DNA from: Uranotaenia lowii
Lineage: Eukaryota > Arthropoda > Insecta > Diptera > Culicidae
Reading direction: 5' to 3'
Assembly: GCF_029784155.1 (NCBI RefSeq)
Contig: NC_073691.1
Location: forward strand, 135,156,394 to 135,220,393
Length of the DNA: 64,000 bases
The notes beneath the pieces are model-generated. The model made no database searches. It was not told the DNA's origin and was given only the letters and a program-made list of their open reading frames with translations. The stretch's first letter is position 1. Each line of letters starts with the position of its first letter. Shown here one piece after another: positions 55,946 through 64,000 of this stretch. Made by a program: the position numbers and the translations under genes.

Positions 55946-57776
55946 TCTATATATATAAAAATGAATGTTTGTCTGTCTGTCTGTTCCCTATAGACTCGGA
56001 AACTACTGAACCGATCATCGTCAAAATTGGCATCTGAGGGTTTTTGTGGCCGGGGATGGTTTCTGTAATTGTCAAAACTCCATCCGACTTGAGGGAGGGG
56101 AGGCTTTCATACAAAATTTGTAGTTTTTTGGAACAAATTAAAGTCATGACATCCATTTTCTCGAGATTTTTTCTTCCTTTGGGCGGTTTGTTTTTCGTCT
56201 CCAAGGTCGAGGCGTCGAGCCAACGTCGCAAAAGGATAGTAACCAAGGCATAGCATACTGATCATTGGGAATATTTTGGCGCGTATTTCTCAACCTGGGG
56301 TTTGTTTTTCGTATCCATGGGCGAGCAAACGTCGTTGCAAGAGGATAGTAACCAAAGCACACTGTTCATTGATTGCTGGAAAATTCAACATAAGGCGCCT
56401 GTTTCTCAAACATGTGGGGCGATATGCAACCTAGATGTGTTTTTTTCTTGCTTATTTGATTTGTACACAGCACGTGGTAATAAATGACGCCTAGATGTGA
56501 CACGGATTGGTATTTTATCAATCGAATCAAAACCAACTGAAAGATTTGCAAAAATACTTCCATATTTAGTTCGTGTTAATGTAGGTAGCATTCGACTTTT
56601 CATTCAAGGAACATTAGAACATGTTCAAACGTTCAACTTTTTCTGTTAAAAAATATTAAAAATTATGTTTCCCTCTAGAAATTTTTACTTGGGCCCAAAT
56701 ACACAACTGAAACGAATTTAGAAATGAAAATGGGAGCTTTTTATTTGAAAAAGTGTTTTTGTGTTACATGGCTGCATAAAAGAGACTTTTGATCCGATTC
56801 GTTTTTGAAAAGCGAGACTTTAGAACTGATATTCAACTGGACGCAAAATTTTTAAGAGAAATTTTTAGTTTACCCTTAAAGTGTTAAAAACAATATTCCC
56901 TTCTGTCAACTTACACGGTGGGGCAAGGGCAAACGTCGAGTTTTTAAGAAATTCATCTTTAAAATGATTCAATATGTTGGAAAGACCAGAAAGGGTATTC
57001 CGAATGTTGAAACTGCAGCGGATATTGAAAATTCTTAAATGTCTTTGTAATTAAGGTCATTCCCTTTGAATAGCATTCGTTAAAAGTGGAGTAACAAACA
57101 TAAATTTATATTACAGGAATACTGTGAAACTTGATAAAACAAAAAACAGGAATTCGTATAAAATCCATTTTAAAGCCATTACTCTGACGCATCTGTAAAT
57201 AAGCTTTGCATTGACACTTGCCCCAATATACGGGACAAATGTTAACTTAGAAATTTGTTTTTGCCTACATTTTTGAATATTTGACTTTCAAATAAAAAAT
57301 TAAAAAAAAAACGCTGAGAACTTATTTAGTGATGCAACTGATATTTTTTAAATATTTATATGTTTACCGTAGAAAATTTATTTAAAAAAATGAAATTTGC
57401 ACTGTATTTAATACATAACTATTTTAATATATTTTTCATTACCATGATAAGTGCTGTTTGGGTATCGAGCCGGTTAAATTTGCCTACCTTCTTCAAGCAG
57501 TGGGGGACAAAATTGAAAAAGATGGGAGAGCTCCCATGTAAATTTAAGATAAAGAGTATTTCAAAGAAGGGACCATATTTAAAAAGGTTTTTTTGGGTAC
57601 AGAGTACAAATTTCAGATCTTGAAAAACGAGTTTAGAGATCAAGTTTCAGTAAATAATATATACCATCTTTGAATTGCTATTCAGAACTGCAGCTCTCTA
57701 AAATCTAAATTTTAATGAATTTTCACAAATTACATTTATTTCCGGAAGGTGTAGCAAAGCACAACGGGTCAGCTAG
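55946..57776 (+). mobile_element. Non-autonomous Helitron, 1.83 kb
   Basis: Starts TCTATATATATAAAAATGAA and ends ACGGGTCAGCTAG, the insect Helitron 5' TC and 3' CTAG termini, inserted between A (55945) and T (57777) without target duplication. It contains a roughly 115-bp tandem duplication (56183-56295 and 56297-56410; shared GGTTTGTTTTTCGT, AGGATAGTAACCAA). No Rep/helicase frame is present. The 3' subterminal hairpin is weak. Confidence 0.85.
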
Positions 57777-58566
57777 TATATCATAAATCAGGATCCCAAT
57801 CAAAATAAATACTTGGTCACGTCATCAAAACCCTTAATCGCAATATCCTCAGCACTGTTCCGTGGAATTTGGAATCAATGATCAGGCTCAACAAGATATG
57901 CAATACAAATTAATTATCTGTTTTAATTGAAGATTATTTTTTTTATTGAGGAATCTGAATGCGCAAAAACGAGTGAGGTTCTCAATTAAATTGAGTCAGT
58001 GGCATACACAGAAAAAAAAATGTAATGTTACGTTACACGGAATATTGAGTTTATTGAATCGAAAACAAATATAGCTTGAAAATACATGTAAAAAACACAA
58101 ACAAATGTTCACAGTTTAGAAAATCCATGTGACATTACGTGTAAGAACATGGGTAGAAAGGAATCGGGTGTTTTCATGTTGTGTATTCTTACACTACACG
58201 CAAATTTACATTTGATTTTCAACTTCTAAGCGTCTCTTGAAAAATCAAGTAAAATAACATAATTCGCGCTGGTCACATTCTCTTCAAGGTATTCATACTT
58301 TAATGAGCACGAAATTTTACATTTCATAACATTTCAACTTATTTGCAAGTAAATGTTTCAGCACATAACGCTTCATTTGTTATCGAGTCCAGTCGTAAAA
58401 AGTTAGCGTCGAGGAATTTGAAATAATATCTGTGCGTTAATTCTTTTGTACGAATACAATTTTTTCCAGGCATTTTTGTAGCGAAAAAATGAAGATAATG
58501 TGAATTGTGTTTTAGTTTTAACTCACTGAAGGCTTATCAAATCAAATGTTTTTTTTCCGGTCGGCC
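57777..58566. other. Gene-free stretch with MITE-like block
   Basis: 58010-58215 iterates TTACGT/ACGTGT and TACAC motifs near ACACAGAAAAAAAAATG, like other motif-iterated MITEs. No gene. Confidence 0.4.
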
Positions 58567-58969
58567 ATTGGGAGCGAAAGTACACACACATCGATTGTGC
58601 TCGATAGCTGGTCCTCGGGGGTTGGTACGCCGGCCGCCAAGCCATCATCCTCAAGACGTTTGACAACGGCACCTCAAACAAATTAGTTCGGTCGAGGCCC
58701 TAGTAGGGAGCATCTCCCGTTACTCACGTCGGGTAAACAGCCGGATGTGCAAAGTCTGCATCCGAAGCGCTCCAAATAAAGCCCTTCGTCGAAATATTGA
58801 ACTACAGTCACCTGATGCTGACGCGCTACGGCGTGTCGGATATGACCTTCGACTCCAAATATTCAATTAAGACCTAAAGGACCCGGCCACAGGCTCGTTT
58901 CTAGATCCGTGTCAAATTCGAAGACAAGATCGGCAAGAACCAATAATTCTTCCAAAACTGCGATTCTAA
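58567..58969 (+). pseudogene. RpL27: Retro-pseudogene of ribosomal protein L27
   Basis: Across shifting frames the translation matches eukaryotic L27e: IVL (12 codons after a mutated ATT start), WYAGRQAIILKTFDNGTSN, SRYSRRVNSRM, LNYSHLM, TRYGVSDMTFDSKYSIK, ARF.IRVKFED.IGKN, and the terminal KLRF followed by TAA 58967-58969. The length (403 nt) equals that of the normal intronless CDS, and TTTTTTTTCCGGTCGGCC just upstream resembles a ribosomal-protein 5' UTR. Several frameshifts and stops (for example in SIKT*) make it non-functional. Absence of introns points to an mRNA-derived copy. No poly(A) tail is visible. Confidence 0.88.
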
Positions 58970-59293
58970 GCTTGAGAATATAAGACAAGTAGCCGGAAGA
59001 AGAGGGACAGTTTTCTTAGCTGGAAATTTCGTTTTGTTAGGCACTTAACACGTAAGTGTGATAATTGAAATGAGATGTCGTGTCTGAGAAAGTGTTGTTA
59101 AAGTTTTCCAACTAGGTAAACAGTATGCGAAAGCTTTAAAAATAAATGCACATAATGAAGCTAATGATTTCAGAGGAATAAAGTGAGATAGCGACAGCGA
59201 CCTGTACCAACAAGAAGTTTAATAAATAAAGGTAATAATTCAAGTGTTTCCTAGCTCGAAACATATTCAGTTCTTCCTTTTTGTCATTTTCAG

Positions 59294-59432
59294 ATTCCAA
59301 TTTAGAAATTAGCAATACAAATAAACGTCACGGCTGAAGGATACGCCGTGACTAGCGACGACAAGGAACGCAATGACCACCATGATGCTGTTGAACATCG
59401 GAATACAAAGTTCCTAAGAATATCCAAAATCT
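59294..59432 (+). other. Possible non-coding exon
   Basis: A strong acceptor (TTCTTCCTTTTTGTCATTTTCAG without its first bases quoted: TTTTTGTCATTTTCAG) precedes 59294 and a donor GTAAGT follows at about 59432. A possible upstream donor AAAG|GTAATA lies about 60 bases before. All three frames contain stops early in the exon, so if real it is untranslated or belongs to a UTR. Confidence 0.2.
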
Positions 59433-60344
59433 AGTAAGTATTTAGAACATATTGTTTAGAGTTCTAAATGTATATTGCGAAACAAAGACCAATCATTTGA
59501 ATGGCGTAAAATACTTGATTTATATTTTTAATATATCTATGAAAGCAATGATTACTTTGCATTTCCGACATTCAAAATACCTGCTGCTTCATTCAAATTT
59601 AGTAAGATCAAATACAACTTTTTATAGCTTTTTGTAAAGTTAATAGAATCAAAACTAATCGTTAACTTCTTTCACAGTTTTAATTTTTTCATTGAATAAA
59701 GAATTTTTCACACAAAAGTTAAATCTGCGGTTTAAGGATTTAAAAAAAAACCAAAAAACCACGGTACGTTTAAAATCGGAGCCTGAAATGCAAACATGGC
59801 ATATCATTTAAACGGAAACCATTCGGGAGCTAACATTCAACGAATAGAAAAATATCACTTACCCGGTTACCGAGCCGATCATTCAATCATCTTAAATATT
59901 CAGTATCGATTTGGAATACATTGGTGGAATCACTTTGAAAAAATCCTTTCAATCGATTTCTGTGGTAAGGCATTGCCGTTTGTTTTAAGTTCATTTTTTA
60001 TCACCTGAAATTGTAATTTCTGTTATATTTTTGAGTGAAATTAAACTGCCGGTCTTACCTTTACTCCAAAACCAATTCCGTTGAAAGATCAGTTATCAAT
60101 ATCCACAGTTACAAGCACTCCGAATTGATAGTTCATTCACAAAATAGTGAAAAAACATATAAAAACTGATAAAAATTAAGTGAGACTCCATCAATACTTT
60201 TGTTTGATTAGATGCGTTTCTGAGAATGATAAAGGCGAAACAAACTAATTGACCAAAGTGTAAATAAAAATTGCAAACAAAAAAAAACCTCTCTTAAAAG
60301 GCCTTTTCTCTGGTCGGCACCAAGATAGAGTACAAAGCAGGTAA
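59433..60344. other. Gene-free AT-rich stretch
   Basis: No supported frame or repeat. Confidence 0.4.
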
Positions 60345-60952
60345 GGCCGATGACATAGTGAGAGCGATGCGATCAAGGTTGCCGAAGTCACAGAAAAATC
60401 TGCAATTTCACAGAATTTCGAGCAAATTTTCATCACAGAATCTGTGTCACAGAACACAGAATTTTGAAATTTTCACAGATTTCACAGAATTTTTAAATTT
60501 TGAATGGATTTCCGAAATTATATTTTTTTTTGACAGTGTCAAATTTAGATTTCTTACCTTGAATTAGAGAAGTATGATAAAATTCGTAAGGGTGATTGAT
60601 TTTGTCCATCTAAAATGTGAAAAAGACCCAATTTATTGTGAATTTTCTATGAAATTCAAGGAAATTGCATCACAGAAATCTATCACAGAATTTTTGGGTA
60701 AAATCACAGAAAATAAGAATTATTTTTCTCAAAAACACAGAATTTTTTTCGGCAACCTTGGATGCGATGCCAATTAGCGAACGCGGCCAATGCGAACTTC
60801 TGCCGCGGAACAAATTGACATCTGCTTCGCCGTGTTGAGTATTTGAGATTTAAGCGATTCACATACATTTCTATCAAATGTGGTTCGCCGCATTGAATCT
60901 TTATCGCGTTCGCCAATTCGCATCGCATCGCTCTCTATATATGTCATCGGCC
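60345..60952. mobile_element. MITE interrupted by a hAT MITE
   Basis: GGCCGATGACATAGTGAGAG at the left and, inverted, GGCCGATGACATATATAGAG at the right, both followed by AGCGATGCGAT. Without the insert it is about 215 bp. TSD unclear. Confidence 0.7.
60374..60760. mobile_element. hAT MITE with TCACAGAATTT iterations
   Basis: Ends CAAGGTTGCCGAA and TTCGGCAACCTTG, flanked by the octamer GATGCGAT (60366-60373 and 60761-60768). The interior repeats CACAGAATTT and CACAGAAA about twelve times. It lies inside 60345-60952. Confidence 0.92.
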
Positions 60953-62864
60953 CAAGGAAGAGAAGAAGCTACGAGAGCATGATCCAGTGTATATTTATCA
61001 TAGGGTACAGTGTATCAGCTTTTGTATAAGGCAGCGCTGGGTATGATGGCAGAGTTTTAATAGATACATCTCCATTTTTTTTATAATTTCAGTATCCATT
61101 TTAAAGAAATCAAATTGGCGGTAAAATAATTGAATGAAAGTGTGGTGATGGAGGTGGAACAATTGATTTCAGTATAATTACACATTGACAAAAAAACTTT
61201 AATCATTCCAAAATACGAATTTCTAAGATTGTAGAGTGTGTCCTTTTCAAAAAATTTCAAATTCAAGCTTGGAAAAAGATTCCTGGTACAAAATTTATAA
61301 GAATAATTGAAATATTTTAACAGTTAACAAAATTTTTTTGCAAAATCATGAAGAATTCAGTAAAATGTTTGCTAATTTTCATAATAATCAATATCATCAT
61401 TGAAGAACTTTGACTAAAATCCACCAGAAATATATGAACAAAAAAGGCGCATTCATGTGGTGCTTCTACATGGCTTCGTTAACAGGTTAGAATGACATCA
61501 TCTCACATAACTACATGAAAATGGAAAAGAAGGCATTATTTTCAATTTTATTTTCTACATAATATCATGGCGAAGAATATTTGCCACTAAATTTAAAGAA
61601 GAAAAATATATTTCTAACTTAATTAAAAATATATCATGAAGTACAAAGGCTGATTTTTCATTATCGATAATTTAACATTTAAAATCTTCAATGTGATTTT
61701 TAAATTGGGCTTTTGCCTATACGACCTTTTGTAATGTTTCTCCAGAACAAAAGGCCTTTTACTACATGCATACACTGAGCAAAATCGGGCTATAAACAGT
61801 ATTGGGAATTCTAGTATTTTTGCACTACTAGAAAATCCAATACTTTTTATTGGTGAGCGCAAAATTTTGCGCGTATAGTTTAGCGTTCTGATAAATTTTA
61901 TTGGAATTTCCAGTGAAAGTAATTTAATCGTAATTTGATACAAAGGATGATTCTAGACAATGGAAAGAATGTATTAAACTCTTTTTTCGATTTTAAATTG
62001 ATTTGTTATGAAAAATGAAAAATCTGAGGTTGAAGCTTTATAATAATTTATTATCTATCTATGTGAATCTATAAATCGACCTTTTTTCTTATGTTATGCG
62101 TATATGATTAGCAAGCTTTTTAAGTATGAGAGGTGTGGCTCCTTATCGTGTCCGCATATTTTCAGCACCTTACGATTGTTATCTGAAAACAAATTGAGAA
62201 TAAATAGATCAGTCATTATTCATTCAATAAAACAAACATTTGTATGAACATCTTGTGCCGATTATGTGCGAAAACAAATGAAATCCAATATATCTCGCAT
62301 GAGCTTCCATTACGTCGTATGACACATTTCAAGAAATCACAGAAAACTGCTGCAAAAGTTATCAAAATAACTTTTAAATTTGTATTTCACATTTTCAGGC
62401 TAAAAATATTCTAAATGAAAAGAAATTGCGACTACTTTATGTAAGTTTTAGTATTTTTTGGTAATATAACTGTTTTTTACATTTTGTTTCATTCCACGTA
62501 ATGAAAGTTCACGTGAGAATATGATGATGATTATTGAGCAAGGAGTTACGAGTTATTTGCTGTCATGAAATAACATACCTAACCAATAAAATATTTGAAC
62601 TTTTCATTCAAACATTCGAATTTCAACAAACGTGTATACCTAATTCGTTAAAAAACAATCAATCAAACAGTCCAGGAAACCTGGACAAAGAATTCTCAAA
62701 TTGAACAACATACTTTTTTTTCTCGAATCGTTGAATTTGAAAAGCACAAAGATTTCAATAAACTTAAATTGGACGCATATCATCATTTAAACACGTTTTT
62801 TCAAGGAATTTTGAGGTTTCTTGAACAAATTTAATTTAAAAGGAAATTATAAAAGACGGCTCAC
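60953..62864. other. Gene-free AT-rich stretch
   Basis: The minus-strand 106-codon frame at 61623-61943 is Lys/Ile/Leu-rich and featureless. Nothing else was found; introns of the minus-strand gene on the right may extend here. Confidence 0.4.
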
Positions 62865-63012
62865 CTGCACTTATCATTTACGCTTGCCATGTACCATGCT
62901 GGAGCCTGACCTTTTTGTCAAATGATGTCGAATCTGAACTTGAGTTGGCGTTGAGTTCTGTACCGTAGTAAAATTCTTGGGATACATCAAAAACATCCGT
63001 TTGAGCCGCAAT
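62865..63012 (-). CDS. Unrecognised gene, exon c (frame disturbed)
   Basis: On the minus strand the exon reads IAAQTDVFDVSQEFYYGTEL then NANSSSDSTSFDKK, and after a run of five As (plus-strand Ts 62912-62916) a different frame reads GQAPAWYMASVNDKC up to a good donor GCAG|GTGAGC at 62865/62864. One base change in the A-run would join both parts. An alternative frame gives RLRLKRMFLMYPKNF and ends at 62874. The acceptor may be at 63013-63014 or 63055-63056. No family recognised. Confidence 0.4.
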
Positions 63013-63133
63013 CTACTGGAGCGATGAACTTTGAATATCACTACAGGTTTGTAGCTGGCTGCCTAATTAATGAAAAAATCAATTTAGTTTGATTGATTAA
63101 GTATACATATGTAATTGCTAATTGCTAACTTAC

Positions 63134-63608
63134 TGATTGGGTGATACGCTGGAGGAAGCATCAATTGGGTCCGTGAGCTTGTCCCAGAAAATCGTAAAAT
63201 GAGTTTCCTCATAGTTGGTATATTTCTTGGGTAAGCCCTTCCAGGGGGCCGTAGTTTTTAACAGTCTGGATCAGAAAATCCAGCAATGGGTCGCAGTAGC
63301 CAAAATCATTGAGGGCACACACGCTTCGGTACTTCATGAAGAAAACAGCACTAGACTCGGCTTCCGGATCCATCACTAATGGAACGAGGGAGTCACCATC
63401 ATATCCACACTGTTCCATTGTGATCGCTGCCTGAGCCACTTCCACGCATGAGAAGAACAACTGACTCCTTGTGGCAAAGTTATTCTGCTGTTGCTGTTGA
63501 TGTGATGCTGATTCCGGCTCAGTGTTCATCTCGTTTGGCGCTAAACCTGCTGCGATGTTTGTCAGGATGTATGGTGGAGTTTTTTCATTTGCTTGGTACT
63601 TTGTCAAG
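63134..63608 (-). CDS. Unrecognised gene, exon b (frameshift at a homopolymer)
   Basis: The minus-strand frame (63607-63209) reads ANEKTPPYILTNIAAGLAPN, a poly-Gln stretch, FFSCVEVAQAAITMEQCGYD, DPEAESSAVFFMKYRSVCAL and CDPLLDFLIQTVKNYG. It stops at 63209, but the +1 frame beyond a C-run (plus-strand Gs 63244-63248) continues KGLPKKYTNYEETHFTIFWD and DKLTDPIDASSSVSPN to a donor CA|GTAAGT at 63134/63133. A one-base indel in the C-run is the simplest explanation: assembly error or mutation. The acceptor is ACTAG before 63608, or CCAAG before 63591. The part around LAPNEMNTEPE resembles sequence at 63900-63960. Function unknown. Confidence 0.6.
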
Positions 63609-63681
63609 CTAGTTTAGGGGAGCAGGAAAGAAAAATTCTAATTTTTGCTAAACAAAATACTGAAGTACTTTTTTCACTTAC

Positions 63682-63803
63682 CTTTTTCGCTTGCTTGCAG
63701 TTTGAACCGTTTCAGCCACAGAATTTCTTTGGGCGGTTTCCACGCGTCCGGATCCAACAGCATGCCGGGAGTGTTTGGATCCACTTTTTTCAGAGTATAT
63801 TTC
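63682..63803 (-). CDS. Unrecognised gene, exon a
   Basis: On the minus strand one frame reads KYTLKKVDPNTPGMLLDPDA then WKPPKEILWLKRFKLQASEK up to a strong donor AAAG|GTAAGT at 63682/63681; the second frame is also open. In the first frame the junction is phase 1, which joins in frame to the CCAAG acceptor at 63591. The upstream limit (AATAAG before 63803) is a guess. No signal peptide or known domain. Confidence 0.4.
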
Positions 63804-63897
63804 CTTATTTAATCCACTGATTCCGTTTGGTTTGCTGGTGTCTCTAGCCGCAATCGTGGATCCGGAACTAGACGAGTGATTATTTTCTATCGCCAGA

Positions 63898-63995
63898 CTT
63901 ACTTCCGCTGAGAAGAGGTGCTGGTTGTTCCGGCCCAGTGTTTAATTTGTTTGGCGCTGGAACGGCTCCGGAGTTTGTACGGCAGGATGGTGTCA
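63898..63995 (-). other. Partial duplicate of exon b sequence
   Basis: The minus strand reads TPSCRTNSGAVPAPNKLNTG PEQPAPLL with donor-like GGAA|GTAAGT, parallel to TPPYILTNIAAGLAPNEMNT EPESASH in exon b. At DNA level GCGCCAAACxAxxTxAACACTGxGCCGGAA is shared. It is either an upstream paralogous exon or a tandem duplicate; the window ends here. Confidence 0.4.
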
Positions 63996-64000
63996 AAAAT

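Noticed and set aside
61623..61943. 106-codon minus frame
   Set aside because: Its Lys/Ile/Leu-rich composition is that expected from AT-rich DNA, and there are no motifs or signals.

Overview
This window looks like a large, AT-rich, repeat-dominated insect genome, most probably a dipteran and plausibly a mosquito. The clues are an Osiris-family gene (known only in insects), an R1-like LINE with three CCHC knuckles, a mariner transposase resembling the DD37E group, an insect-type Helitron, and many MITEs with TA or 8-bp target duplications. There is no bacterial or plasmid organisation. Almost all short open frames are chance frames or transposon debris.

Layout. 1-6.2 kb is a nested transposon stack: a hAT MITE, interrupted by a second hAT-type element with a perfect 8-bp TSD, itself interrupted by a Ty3/gypsy (Mag-like) LTR element with a 5-bp TSD that keeps gag-protease but has lost most of pol. 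6.2-12.5 kb has only weak exon-like islands. 12.5-15.5 kb holds a broken R1-like LINE cut by a reverse-oriented mariner remnant, which is followed by a hAT MITE. 18.2-18.5 kb (minus) is a candidate small spliced gene. 19-25.5 kb is another nest: a deleted BED-type hAT transposase, a 3.5-kb hAT-like element with poly-G subterminal tracts and a 1.7-kb foldback element, both inserted into an old duplicated locus whose second copy lies at 53.3-53.9 kb. 27-30 kb has two TA-flanked long MITEs, one carrying inverted tRNA-like sequences.

The best protein-coding gene is an Osiris (DUF1676) gene on the plus strand: TATA box about 30915, exon 1 at 31100-31538, a 7.6-kb intron, exon 2 at 39122-39441. The intron has trapped a tRNA-derived SINE that later received a TA-MITE, a second SINE copy giving the paralogous empty site, and a 235-bp near-perfect hairpin.

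42.7-45.3 kb is a degenerate tandem-repeat field with two 850-bp MITE copies in opposite orientation. 45.9-46.8 kb is a LINE RT fragment ending in AACCT repeats. 46.9-47.8 kb has a palindromic mariner-like MITE and a Harbinger-like MITE. 48.2-51.1 kb (minus) is a LINE endonuclease/RT remnant split by two MITEs. 53.3-53.6 kb (minus) is a small secreted-type ORF. 55.9-57.8 kb is a non-autonomous Helitron. 58.6-59.0 kb is a retro-pseudogene of ribosomal protein L27. The right edge (62.9-63.8 kb, minus) holds exons of an unrecognised gene with apparent homopolymer frameshifts and an internal duplication.

The genes do not form a pathway. The window is chiefly a record of successive insertions, many datable relative to one another from intact target-site duplications.
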